A DNA stretch of 64,000 nt, taken from assembly GCA_913060675.1 (NCBI GenBank), contig CAJXUS010000006.1, positions 1 through 64,000 of the forward strand. The letters are read 5' to 3'. The position numbers and the translations under genes were made by a program. Positions 10,075-18,327 of the stretch are shown in pieces. A model generated the notes under the pieces. It was not told the DNA's origin and did not search any database. It saw only the letters and a list, made by a program, of their open reading frames with translations. This DNA is from an uncultured Rhodospirillales bacterium. GTDB taxonomy: Bacteria > Pseudomonadota > Alphaproteobacteria > Kiloniellales > Kiloniellaceae. Numbering within the stretch: position 1 is the stretch's first letter; each line of letters starts with the position of its first letter.

Positions 10075-10995
10075 CTAGCTTGGGCGGGTGCGCAGGCCAA
10101 AACGTTTAAGCGGCCGCAGATTGACCAAAGCAACACCTAGAACAGTCATGACCATTCCTATCAGAGCCGTAGAATGGAACGTTTCGTCATAGAGATACCA
10201 CGCCATAAGAGACGCCGTTGGCGGGACAAGGAAAAACAGGCTGGATACCTTGGAGGCTGCCCCTTTTCGAATAAGGAGGTAAAGCAAGCTAATGGCACCA
10301 ACAGACAATACAATAACAAGCCAAGCCATGGCGAAGATCATTTCTCCAGTCCAGTTGATTATCATTGTTTCCGTAAAATATGCGAGAATACCTGTTGGGA
10401 TAGCTGCTGCGGTGTACTGTATCACGGCACCAGTCCGCAAATCCATTTCACCACAGAAACGTTTTTGATAGATGGTGCCAATGGAGATGCCAAAAAGTGC
10501 GACCACGGCTATACCAACGCCTAGACTGGTTCCTAGTCCGTCCTGCAATTTTGACCACACCACAAGAACAACACCACTTACGCCGAGTATCAGGCCAAAC
10601 CACTGTCTAGTCGAAACGTGTTCTTTCAAGAATACGCCAGCAACAAAAGCCACCAGTAACGGCTGAATGCCCACGATAAGGGCGGCGACACCGGCTTCTA
10701 AGCCCCGCTCTATGGCAGCAAAGACGCCGCCAAGATATGTCGCGTGCAAAAGGATACCTGCTATGGCGATGTGAATCGTCTGGGATATGGATTTAGGCCA
10801 CCGGGCGCGCCAGATAAGGGAAATGAGGAGCAAAAGGCCAACCGCTATTAAAAAGCGAACCGTAAGCAAAGTCATGGTCTCGGCGTAAGGCAAAGCCATT
10901 TTAGCAAAAACGAACCCCGTGCTCCATAGCAGGACAAAAGCACCTGGCGCGAACAAGGCAAGTAATTGGGATTGGTCTTCGCGTTGCTCTGACAT
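10075..10995 (-). CDS. EamA/DMT family transporter
   Basis: A 306-residue inner-membrane protein with about ten predicted helices arranged as two EamA repeats (first repeat from LFAPGAFVLLWSTGFVFAK, second ending in MVMTVLGVALVNLRPL). Members export amino acids or related metabolites. It diverges from a MocR-type regulator gene 232 bases away, a genomic pairing in which the regulator usually controls the transporter. The substrate is unknown. Confidence 0.9.
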   Translation of the reverse strand: MSEQREDQSQLLALFAPGAFVLLWSTGFVFAKMALPYAETMTLLTVRFLIAVGLLLLISLIWRARWPKSISQTIHIAIAGILLHATYLGGVFAAIERGLEAGVAALIVGIQPLLVAFVAGVFLKEHVSTRQWFGLILGVSGVVLVVWSKLQDGLGTSLGVGIAVVALFGISIGTIYQKRFCGEMDLRTGAVIQYTAAAIPTGILAYFTETMIINWTGEMIFAMAWLVIVLSVGAISLLYLLIRKGAASKVSSLFFLVPPTASLMAWYLYDETFHSTALIGMVMTVLGVALVNLRPLKRFGLRTRPS

Positions 10996-11080
10996 GACTC
11001 ATGCTCAATATTTAAAGTTGGAGTGTCTTAACTCGTTCATAGCAAGGTATTGGGAGAAATACATTAACGATATTGTTAGG

Positions 11081-11105
11081 GTTCAATTTGCCTCAGTTCA
11101 ATTTG
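11081..11105. promoter_or_regulatory. Tandem direct repeat, candidate MocR operator
   Basis: Two identical copies of GTTCAATTTG occur at 11081-11090 and 11096-11105, 15 bases apart start to start, in the middle of the EamA/MocR divergent interval. MocR regulators such as GabR and PdxR bind direct repeats near divergent promoters, so these copies are good operator candidates. Confidence 0.55.
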
Positions 11106-11227
11106 GCACAATTGTTTTCGGCACTTCGGTTGTTCCTTAGGATCTAGTGATTGCCTCGGCGTGAATAATTGGTACTAATTAATGAAGAATATTTTATTAA
11201 ATACGAGTGCCACCTAGAGATTTGATT

Positions 11228-12769
11228 ATGGTCACACGAACGACAAATACACCTCTTCTCGAGATAGAGCTGAACAGACACGATACCGTGCCGATGCAAC
11301 GGCAATTGTTTAGTCAGCTGCGCGACCTTGTCCTCAAGGGCCGCCTTCAACCCGGAGAAAGGTTACCCTCAACGAGATATTTAGCCAAAGAACTTAAGTG
11401 TTCTAGGAACACAGTTCTCGGTGCTTTTGATCAGCTTCTTGCCGAGGGATATTTGGAGGGGATGACGGGATCAGGAACCTATATCTCTAAAGAATTACCG
11501 GATGATATGGGGATTTTTTTTCGTGGTTCACATAATAAAGCAGGAAATAAAGCGCTGATGGAAAGTCCAGGGCTTTCAAAAAGAGGGTGCGAGCTTGCGG
11601 AAATGGAAAAGCGTGTTCATCGCAGCAGTCCAACCTTTGCACCTGGTATGACTGATGTTGCCTCTTTTCCTTTTCCGCTTTGGGCGCGATCTTTGGCGAG
11701 AACGTGGCGTTACCCAAAACAGGATATTCTTCGTAACCCTGATCCTTGTGGTTATATACCTTTACGAAAAGCCATAGCAGACCATTTGCGTGCTTCACGG
11801 GGCCTGAATTGTCATTGGCATCAGGTGATGATTACCTCTGGCGCACAACAGGCTGTTGATCTTATGGCGCGTCTTTTACTTGATTCTGGCGATGTGGCCT
11901 GGTTCGAAGAGCCGGGTTATCCTGGTTTGCGTGGACCGTTACATTCTGCGGGCGTAAAAATGGTTCCAGTCCCCGTGGATGAGGAAGGAATATCCGTATC
12001 TGAAGGTCGTCGGTTGGCCGAAAATGCACGAATGGCTGTGGTTTCGCCGTCACATCAGTACCCTCTTGGAGCGGTAATGTCTCTGCGCCGCCGTCTAGAA
12101 CTCCTTGATTGGGCAGAAGAAAATAATGCCTGGATCCTTGAGGACGATTATGAAAGTGAATTTCGCTATTCGGGTAAACCTTTGACGTCGTTACAGGGGC
12201 TTGAAGCCGACCGACAAAGTGAAAGAAAGCAACCTTCTCGCGTCGTATATCTTGGTTCATTTTCCAAAGTACTCTTTAATGTTCTGCGATTGGGATATCT
12301 GGTGGTGCCTGATGATCTAGTTGAGGCCGTTGCTTCAGCAAGAACCCTGATGGATGAGAGGTCCTCGCTTCTGGCGCAGCCTGCGTTGGCAGATTTTATG
12401 GCAGAAGGCCATTTCTCTTCTCATATTCGGCGGATGAGGCGGGTCTATGGTGAGCGCCAGGGCATCCTTATAAAAAATATTGAACGCTATCTCTCTGACT
12501 ATCTGACGGTATCACCTGATGCTGCTGGGTTACATATAACAGCCTTTTTTACAGATTATGCTAAAACCAGAGTGAGTGATCGTCGTATCGTTGAATTGGC
12601 AGACGAAGTTGATATTTCAGCATCGCCTTTATCTCTTTTTTATAGCAAGTCAGAACATGCCAAACAGGGCTTGTTGATGGGGTTTGGGGCTTGCCAGCCT
12701 GAACAAATTGAGCTGGGCTGCAAGAAACTTGCAGGCGTTTTTGAGAGAGCTATGAGCGACAGGAAATAG
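11228..12769 (+). CDS. MocR/PdxR-like GntR regulator with aminotransferase domain
   Basis: A 513-residue regulator: N-terminal GntR winged helix (LFSQLRDLVLKGRLQPGERL, then LAKELKCSRNTVLGAFDQL), linker, and a fold-type I aminotransferase domain. The PLP-binding lysine is in YLGSFSKVLFNVLRLGYLV, and the NPxG-like and DDYESEFRY residues are present, so PLP should bind. Such proteins sense PLP or amino-acid adducts. The divergent EamA exporter is the likely target. ATG 11228 is chosen; a GTG at 11207 in frame has no better ribosome site. The stop overlaps the first base of a small downstream frame. Confidence 0.93.
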   Translation: MVTRTTNTPLLEIELNRHDTVPMQRQLFSQLRDLVLKGRLQPGERLPSTRYLAKELKCSRNTVLGAFDQLLAEGYLEGMTGSGTYISKELPDDMGIFFRGSHNKAGNKALMESPGLSKRGCELAEMEKRVHRSSPTFAPGMTDVASFPFPLWARSLARTWRYPKQDILRNPDPCGYIPLRKAIADHLRASRGLNCHWHQVMITSGAQQAVDLMARLLLDSGDVAWFEEPGYPGLRGPLHSAGVKMVPVPVDEEGISVSEGRRLAENARMAVVSPSHQYPLGAVMSLRRRLELLDWAEENNAWILEDDYESEFRYSGKPLTSLQGLEADRQSERKQPSRVVYLGSFSKVLFNVLRLGYLVVPDDLVEAVASARTLMDERSSLLAQPALADFMAEGHFSSHIRRMRRVYGERQGILIKNIERYLSDYLTVSPDAAGLHITAFFTDYAKTRVSDRRIVELADEVDISASPLSLFYSKSEHAKQGLLMGFGACQPEQIELGCKKLAGVFERAMSDRK

Positions 12770-12906
12770 TGCAAGTTGTTCGCTCTATACTTGGAGTCCT
12801 GATCTTAGCCCTTGAGTGGCTGGTCTTTTCTTTTATTGCCCCAAAAGCTAAGTATAATACGAAAAAATCTTTAAGGTTCAGTTCAGGACCTTCTAAATTG
12901 GAATAA
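12769..12906 (+). CDS. Possible 45-residue membrane peptide
   Basis: A GTG-started frame exactly fills the space between the MocR-like gene (TAGTG overlap) and the HAD gene (2 bases after its TAA). It encodes a hydrophobic N-terminal stretch (residues about 4-25, SILGVLILALEWLVFSFIAP region) followed by a basic, serine-rich tail. Tight packing on both sides suggests translational coupling, but AGGAAA is only 3 bases from the GTG and no homology is recognised. It could also be fortuitous. Confidence 0.4.
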   Translation: MQVVRSILGVLILALEWLVFSFIAPKAKYNTKKSLRFSSGPSKLE

Positions 12907-12908
12907 TA

Positions 12909-13697
12909 ATGAAGCCCTTAAACGATTTCCCTTTAGCCGTTCGCAAAAAAATTCGTTATGTCCTGACAGATATTGACGATACCGTCACCAGTAATGGCCG
13001 CTTAACTGGTGAGAGTTATCTTGCGCTTGAACGTCTAGCTCAAGCTGGCTTTAAGGTTATTCCCATCACTGGCCGTCCTGCAGGATGGTGCGATCATATC
13101 GTTCGGATGTGGCCTGTTGATGCGATCGTTGGCGAGAACGGTGCTTTTTATTTCCGATATGAGCACGCAGAGAAAAAGATGACCTGCCGATATTGGAAAA
13201 ATGAGAGTGAACGCAAAGCTGATCGATTGAAAATTGACCAATTACGCCAATCAATTGTTCAGGCGGTTCCAGGCTCTGGCATTGCCTCTGACCAAGATTA
13301 TCGCGTTGCAGATCTTGCGATTGATTTTTGTGAAGATGTTGATGCTCTACCACAGGCAGATATTGATAAAATCGTTGCCCAGTTTGAAGGCGCAGGCGCA
13401 AAAGCAAAAGTGAGTTCAATTCACGTCAATGGTTGGTTTGGTGATTACGATAAGCTTTCTATGACTGAAGTTCTCTTTCGTGAAGTCTATGGTCTCGAGC
13501 TTGATCAAGTACTTGATCAAGTTATTTTTTCGGGTGATTCACCCAATGATGCTCCTATGTTTGCCCGGTTCCCTCATTCTGTTGGAGTAGCCAACGTAAA
13601 GGATTTTATTGGTCGAATCTCTCATGAACCGACCTGGATCACGCGTCATCGATCCGGGGCAGGATTTGTTGAGCTTGCTGATATGTTGCTTGGATAA
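12909..13697 (+). CDS. HAD-superfamily (type IIB) hydrolase
   Basis: A 262-residue cytosolic phosphatase-like protein. HAD motif I is LTDIDDTVTS (nucleophile and acid aspartates), motif II is PITGRP, and motif IV is FSGDSPNDAPM; the insert between them is a C2B-type cap, as in sucrose- or phosphoglycolate-type phosphatases. The substrate is not evident. The stop overlaps the next gene's ATG by one base (TAATG), so it is co-translated with the LysR gene. Confidence 0.88.
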   Translation: MKPLNDFPLAVRKKIRYVLTDIDDTVTSNGRLTGESYLALERLAQAGFKVIPITGRPAGWCDHIVRMWPVDAIVGENGAFYFRYEHAEKKMTCRYWKNESERKADRLKIDQLRQSIVQAVPGSGIASDQDYRVADLAIDFCEDVDALPQADIDKIVAQFEGAGAKAKVSSIHVNGWFGDYDKLSMTEVLFREVYGLELDQVLDQVIFSGDSPNDAPMFARFPHSVGVANVKDFIGRISHEPTWITRHRSGAGFVELADMLLG

Positions 13698-14665
13698 TGT
13701 CACATCTCGATCTTGATCTTCGTGCCTTAGATATATTTGTAACGGTTGTTGAGGCAGGAGGCATGACGGCTGCGTCCCAACAAAAAGGAATTACCCAGTC
13801 AGCAGTATCTCAGGCCGTCGGTGGTCTTGAGAAGAAGATGAACGTGAAGTTGATGGATAGATCTGTACGTCCACCAGCGCTTACCCCGGTCGGCCGTACG
13901 CTTTTTGAACGCGCAAAATCATTACTCGATACGGCACGTGAAACGTCCTTTTTGGTCCGGGCGCACCAGCAGCGATCTTTGCCGCGCTTAAATGTTGGGA
14001 TGGTTGATTCTTTTGGGACAACAGTGGGGCCTTATCTCGTTCGTGAGCTTATGGATGAGGCCGTTGAATGGTCGGTGTGGTCTGGGCTCACTAAACTTCA
14101 TTTCAAGCGGTTATTCACCCGTGAAGTCGACGTTGTTATCACTGAGGGATCAATTCCTGCGGATGAGCGCATTATTTCTCATCGACTGTTGCAAGAGCCC
14201 TTTGTTCTCGCCTTGCCTGTTAGTTATGAAAAATCGGTTGAGAGCTTGGAAGAGCTGATAGAGGATCTTCCTCTGGTGCGCTATAGTTCACGCTCCCTGA
14301 CCGGGATTAATATTGAAACTCATCTTCGACGCCTAGGTCTTGATGCGCGCAGGAGATTTGAGTTTGATACGGCGGATGCAACACTTGCTATGGTGGGAGT
14401 TGGAATTGGTTGGGCGATAACAACGCCGCTTTGCCTGTTACAGGCTAAAACTCATTTACCGTCTATCCGTTGCGCACCTCTGCCTGGGCCAAAATTCTCA
14501 CGCAGCCTAATGTTGGCAACACGACGCCACGAGCTCGAATCGTTACAAAAAATGATCAGTGAAAAGTCGAGAGAAATACTGGAGCAAAGATGCTTGCCTG
14601 AAATTTCTCAATTTGCACCTTGGGTCGTTAAAGAGATTCTAATAGGCGACACTGCCTCGCAATAA
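13697..14665 (+). CDS. LysR family transcriptional regulator
   Basis: A 322-residue regulator: winged helix-turn-helix at residues about 5-65 (MTAASQQKGITQSAVSQAVGG) and a type 2 periplasmic-binding effector domain from about 95. It is translationally coupled to the HAD phosphatase gene and converges directly on the phosphatidyltransferase gene, with no bases between the two stops. Unlike most LysR genes it is not divergent from its neighbour, so the target cannot be inferred. Confidence 0.93.
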   Translation: MSHLDLDLRALDIFVTVVEAGGMTAASQQKGITQSAVSQAVGGLEKKMNVKLMDRSVRPPALTPVGRTLFERAKSLLDTARETSFLVRAHQQRSLPRLNVGMVDSFGTTVGPYLVRELMDEAVEWSVWSGLTKLHFKRLFTREVDVVITEGSIPADERIISHRLLQEPFVLALPVSYEKSVESLEELIEDLPLVRYSSRSLTGINIETHLRRLGLDARRRFEFDTADATLAMVGVGIGWAITTPLCLLQAKTHLPSIRCAPLPGPKFSRSLMLATRRHELESLQKMISEKSREILEQRCLPEISQFAPWVVKEILIGDTASQ

Positions 14666-15226
14666 TTAGCTTGCGCTCTTTCGCATTGATTGAATGTAAC
14701 CAAGAGCATAATCAATACCGGACCATGCCGTTACTGCTGTTGCAATTGCAAGCAGCCAGAATGAAACCTCGACAGTATCCATATACTGACTAAAGAATCC
14801 ACTTAGCGCATAGAGACCCACGGTCCACACTTGTGCACAAGCTTGGACAATAGCTTTGATTTTTCCGCTGGTGCGTGCAGCCATTGTGAAGCCCTGTTGC
14901 TGGGCAAAAATACGCAAATAGGAAACGATGATATCTCTGGTGATAATAACGGCCACGAACCATACCGAGATCCAGCCAATACCAAGAAAGCCAATGAAAA
15001 CCATGGCTCGGTATAGACTGTCGCTCATGGGATCAATAATCATCCCCAGTTTTGTAACTTGGCCATAGCGACGGGCAATATGGCCATCGGCCATGTCTGA
15101 AATCTCTGCAATCATCATGACGACGATGGCGGCAATAAGGTAAGATTGAGTACCGGCAAGTAACAGGTAAATCACAATAAAACCTGCGCCGCTTCTGAAC
15201 ACACTAAGCCAATTGGGAAGATTCAT
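14666..15226 (-). CDS. CDP-alcohol phosphatidyltransferase (PgsA-like)
   Basis: A 186-residue integral membrane enzyme. The full CDP-alcohol signature is present from DMADGHIARR to GMIIDPMSD (D-x2-DG-x2-AR-x8-G-x3-D-x3-D). It probably joins CDP-diacylglycerol to glycerol 3-phosphate or a similar alcohol in phospholipid synthesis. About five to six membrane helices are visible. GAGGG lies about 11 bases before the ATG. Whether it is the main PgsA or a paralogue cannot be judged from this window. Confidence 0.9.
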   Translation of the reverse strand: MNLPNWLSVFRSGAGFIVIYLLLAGTQSYLIAAIVVMMIAEISDMADGHIARRYGQVTKLGMIIDPMSDSLYRAMVFIGFLGIGWISVWFVAVIITRDIIVSYLRIFAQQQGFTMAARTSGKIKAIVQACAQVWTVGLYALSGFFSQYMDTVEVSFWLLAIATAVTAWSGIDYALGYIQSMRKSAS

Positions 15227-15412
15227 CCTAATGCTGCCCTCTGCATGAGATAGTTTTGACGTCCTGTGGTCTTCGCTATCTCTCGAAGCGAGGATTTTTG
15301 TCCGTGGACTATAGATAATTTTGGTTTATAACAGTCGCTAAGAGCGGTCACAAGTGCGATAAAAAAAAGATCGCGGAGAATCCGTTAACAGAGGGCGTTC
15401 ACAAAAAAATAA

Positions 15413-16039
15413 ATGAGATTCTGGTTCAAGAAAAAGATGCATGCCCGAAATAAGAAAGAAACAATCGCAGGATTGCTTCGCCTTCTCTATTTCCGACTTG
15501 TTATACCTGTTCTTCGATCCGTTGATCAGCCCGAAACTGTTGCGCGCGGCGTTTTTGTCGGACTGGCACTTGGGATGACGCCGACTGTTGGTATTCAATT
15601 ATATACGGTCTTTATCGTCTGGTGGTTTTGTCGATATGTGGTGGGATGGCACTTTAGCCTGATTATAGCGATGGGCTGGTCGTGGCTCTCAAACCCCCTG
15701 ACAATGATCCCACTGTATTATCTTTACTATATTACAGGCCGTATCCTACTTCTTGATTTTGAGGGCGAGCAGGATTTCAAAAGTTTCTCACGGATGATGG
15801 CTGAAAAGCTGACTCTCGAAGGTGGGGTCTGGGAAACTGTTGTTGAAGTGTTCCATTTCATGTTGGAGCAAGTGGGAACATCCATTTTTGTTGGCTTTAT
15901 CCCTTATAGCCTTGGTCTTGGTATCTTGGGTTATTGGCTCTCATTTAAATTTGCAACACGTTATGCCGAAGCCCGCAAAAAGCGGTTGGCTGGCTCACGT
16001 TCAAAAGACAATAACAACACACCTTCAGACATAGAATAA
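15413..16039 (+). CDS. DUF2062 membrane protein
   Basis: A 208-residue protein with the DUF2062 pattern: ARGVFVGLALGMTPTVG, a WSWLSNPLTMIPLYYLYY core and hydrophobic helices near residues 45-70, 75-105 and 155-180. Function is unknown for the family. The C-terminal tail is basic and polar. The start is uncertain between ATG 15413 and ATG 15437, neither with a strong ribosome site. A hairpin follows the stop. Confidence 0.85.
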   Translation: MRFWFKKKMHARNKKETIAGLLRLLYFRLVIPVLRSVDQPETVARGVFVGLALGMTPTVGIQLYTVFIVWWFCRYVVGWHFSLIIAMGWSWLSNPLTMIPLYYLYYITGRILLLDFEGEQDFKSFSRMMAEKLTLEGGVWETVVEVFHFMLEQVGTSIFVGFIPYSLGLGILGYWLSFKFATRYAEARKKRLAGSRSKDNNNTPSDIE

Positions 16040-16075
16040 CAGCAAGAACGAGTGGGGTTGTACCCGTTCTTGCTG
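16040..16075. terminator. Hairpin between convergent genes
   Basis: CAGCAAGAACG (16040-16050) pairs perfectly with CGTTCTTGCTG (16065-16075), an 11-base stem between the convergent DUF2062 and DUF1344-like genes. It lacks a clean T run on either side, so termination is likely but not certain. Confidence 0.6.
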
Positions 16076-16102
16076 CCCGTATTCATTTAGTCCGATTGAA
16101 CT

Positions 16103-16357
16103 TTAAGAAGCAGGCGCGATGTCTGTTACCAAGTTCTTGCCGTCTTTTTCATCATAGGTAACGACGACTTCTGTTCCAGGTGCCAAGTCCTTAACAGAGA
16201 GCCCGCCCGCGAGTTCAAGAACGGTTCCGTTTTCCATAATAATTGTGTTGGTTGCTTCGTCTGTTGTCATCACGCGACCTGTCATTTCAGCTGCGTTAGC
16301 CATAGTTGCTGCGCCGATAAGACCTAGAGCGATTACGCTTGCTAATAGTTTCTTCAT
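16103..16357 (-). CDS. Small exported protein, DUF1344-like
   Basis: An 84-residue protein with a clear signal peptide (MKKLLASVIALGLIGAATMANA, written here as residues 1-22, cleavage after ANA). The mature part is a small beta-rich domain (GRVMTTDEATNTIIMENG) resembling DUF1344 periplasmic proteins of alphaproteobacteria. The ATG at 16357 is chosen because AAAGGAA precedes it by 7 bases and it starts the signal peptide; the frame upstream is longer but not coding-like. Function unknown. Confidence 0.85.
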   Translation of the reverse strand: MKKLLASVIALGLIGAATMANAAEMTGRVMTTDEATNTIIMENGTVLELAGGLSVKDLAPGTEVVVTYDEKDGKNLVTDIAPAS

Positions 16358-16650
16358 TTTATGTTCCTTTGTTAAAATATTTACCGTTGCTGTCCTCAGA
16401 ACATAAGTCCGACAGGGCCGGTTTGAGAAGGAACAAGAAGAAGGCAAAGTTGGGTTTTATATTCGAGCATAGTTATGTCAGAAATAGGGTAAGTGTTTGA
16501 AATGTGGCAAACATTTGTTCAGCTGGCCTCTTTCAACGGCTTTGTGTTTCCTTTTTGTCATCAAGTGCCACAATTTAGTCACTTTTATTTTGCAAGTTAC
16601 TGAATTGTGACTGAAAAAATAACGCTTTAATTTTAGGAAGTATGGAAATT

Positions 16651-17070
16651 ATGTCAGAAATTTTAGAGGGTGGTTGTCTATGTGGAAAGATTCGTTATCA
16701 AACAACCTGCCTGGACTCTAAAATCAAAATCAATTGTCATTGTCGGGATTGTCAAAAGCTGAGCGGCGGCCCCTATGTCTCTCTTATGGGAATTCCGCCG
16801 GAGAGTTTTTCGGTGACGGGAGAGACCAGCTGTTTTGAACATGAGGGAGGGTCAGGAGGGAAAATGCGCGCTTTTTGTTGTTCTCATTGTAATGGTAGGG
16901 TTTACGGAGAGCCTGAAATCGCTCGAGGCATGATCTTGATCATAGCGACTAGTCTGGATAAGCCAGAAATTTTCGCCCCTAACGCAGATGTGTTTGTTAA
17001 AAGCGCGGTCCCTTGGGATAGGATGGATGAAACTAATCCAAAATACGAGGGCGCTTTTTCGAGGGGGTGA
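16651..17070 (+). CDS. GFA family zinc protein (CENP-V/GFA fold)
   Basis: A 139-residue protein with the zinc cysteine pattern of the GFA family: GGCLCGKIRY, CHCRDCQKLSGGPY and AFCCSHCNGRVYGEPE. The family is named for glutathione-dependent formaldehyde activation, but most members have unproven functions. ATG 16651 is favoured over ATG 16642 because AGGAAG (16635-16640) is 10 bases before it and too close to the other. The last four bases overlap a possible GTG of the next gene. Confidence 0.9.
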   Translation: MSEILEGGCLCGKIRYQTTCLDSKIKINCHCRDCQKLSGGPYVSLMGIPPESFSVTGETSCFEHEGGSGGKMRAFCCSHCNGRVYGEPEIARGMILIIATSLDKPEIFAPNADVFVKSAVPWDRMDETNPKYEGAFSRG

Positions 17071-17075
17071 TAAGT

Positions 17076-17771
17076 ATGAGTGGTAAATTTTCTGGGTTTC
17101 CCAAAGCCGGTTTTGATTTTCTTGATGACTTAAAAGAAAATAATACACGTGACTGGTTTGCGGATAACAAATCCAAGTACAGGGAAAGTCTCCAAGATCA
17201 CTTACTTGATTTTATTGAAGATATGGTCGAGCCCCTTGCTAAAATAACACCACACTTTGTTGCAGATGCCCGACGTAATGGGGGATCTATGTTCCGGATA
17301 CATAGAGACGTTCGTTTTTCCAAGGATAAACGCCCCTATAAAGAGCATGCAGCTTGTCATTTTCGTCACTCCCTAGGTAGAGATGCTCATGCGCCAGGGT
17401 TTTATGTACATTTGGCAACAGATGAAGTTCTGTATGGGGCTGGCATATGGATGCCGCCCAGTGATGCCCTTTATATGATCAGGCGGGCAATTGCGGATCG
17501 CCCAGATGCCTGGAGCAAGGTCCTTAAAGACAAGAAAATGAAGCAGATGTTCGGGGGAATTGGGGGCGATGGCCTCAAGCGACCTCCAAAAGGATTTTCT
17601 GCAGATGATCCACATATTGATGATCTAAAACGTAAAACGTTCTTTTTAATGCACAGAACAACAGCTGAGGCTGCCCAACGTCCTGAATTTCTACATGAGG
17701 TCGTTGAAGGGTTTAAGGCGACGATGCCGTTGATGCATTTTCTTTGCAAGGCAGTAGACGTTCCTTGCTAA
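17076..17771 (+). CDS. DUF2461 / TIGR02453 family protein
   Basis: A 231-residue cytosolic protein with the family's LDDLKENNTRDWFADNKSKY opening, FRIHRDVRFSKDKRPYKEH core and GAGIWMPPSDALYMIRRAI segment. Function of the family is unknown. The ATG at 17076 has GAGGGGG 8 bases upstream; a GTG at 17067 overlapping the GFA stop is the alternative. It forms an operon with the GFA gene. Confidence 0.9.
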   Translation: MSGKFSGFPKAGFDFLDDLKENNTRDWFADNKSKYRESLQDHLLDFIEDMVEPLAKITPHFVADARRNGGSMFRIHRDVRFSKDKRPYKEHAACHFRHSLGRDAHAPGFYVHLATDEVLYGAGIWMPPSDALYMIRRAIADRPDAWSKVLKDKKMKQMFGGIGGDGLKRPPKGFSADDPHIDDLKRKTFFLMHRTTAEAAQRPEFLHEVVEGFKATMPLMHFLCKAVDVPC

Positions 17772-17806
17772 AGTTTAAGAGAGAGTGTGGCGGGTAAGTG
17801 AGAGAA

Positions 17807-18151
17807 TTAATCAGGTTTTTTAGATAAGAAGACTGGAATTTTAGTGTCTTTCAGATTTTCGATTCCCCACTTAGTTATCTCGCGAATAAGAGGTCGGAGA
17901 TCACTTCCCTTTTGTGTGAGTTTGTATTCGTATCGTGGAGGATTGCTTTGATAGGCCCGTTTCTCAATTATTCCTGAAGTCTCAAGTCGTTTTAATCGTT
18001 CAGCCAATATGTTCGTGGATATTTTTTCAGGCGAGTTTAGGAATTCGCCATATTGGCTTTTACCAACGAACATGAGATCGCGAATGACGAGGAGTGTCCA
18101 TCTGTCACCAAGGATGTCTAGGGTCTGAGATATGGGGCAGGTGGAACGCAT
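17807..18151 (-). CDS. HxlR family transcriptional regulator
   Basis: A 114-residue winged-helix regulator with the HxlR core CPISQTLDILGDRWTLLVIRD at its start (C5, a possible redox- or electrophile-sensing cysteine) and ISTNILAERLKRLETSGII as the recognition region. ATG 18151 is preferred over a TTG at 18166. It is divergent from an NmrA-like oxidoreductase gene, the usual arrangement for HxlR repressors that respond to electrophiles or quinones. Confidence 0.92.
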   Translation of the reverse strand: MRSTCPISQTLDILGDRWTLLVIRDLMFVGKSQYGEFLNSPEKISTNILAERLKRLETSGIIEKRAYQSNPPRYEYKLTQKGSDLRPLIREITKWGIENLKDTKIPVFLSKKPD

Positions 18152-18178
18152 TGGATGCCTGTTCAATAGGGATGGATC

Positions 18179-18192
18179 TTATCTTTAGATAA
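18179..18192. promoter_or_regulatory. Inverted repeat, candidate HxlR operator
   Basis: TTATCT (18179-18184) and AGATAA (18187-18192) form a perfect inverted repeat with a 2-base spacer in the divergent HxlR/NmrA interval, suiting a dimeric winged-helix repressor. Assignment is inference from position. Confidence 0.4.
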
Positions 18193-18327
18193 TAGATCTC
18201 CGTGTAACTTTCAAAAACAAAGTAACTCAATTGTTTCAATTTCTAAAGATACTGCGGCTTTTTGGCGCTTGCTCGTCTTTATTCTTGGAGAGATAAGAGA
18301 GGCAGTCTTTTAACACGGAGAGCACAA

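Noticed and set aside
10174-10524. 116-residue plus-strand frame inside the EamA gene
   Set aside because: Antisense shadow; the EamA frame has clear family features.
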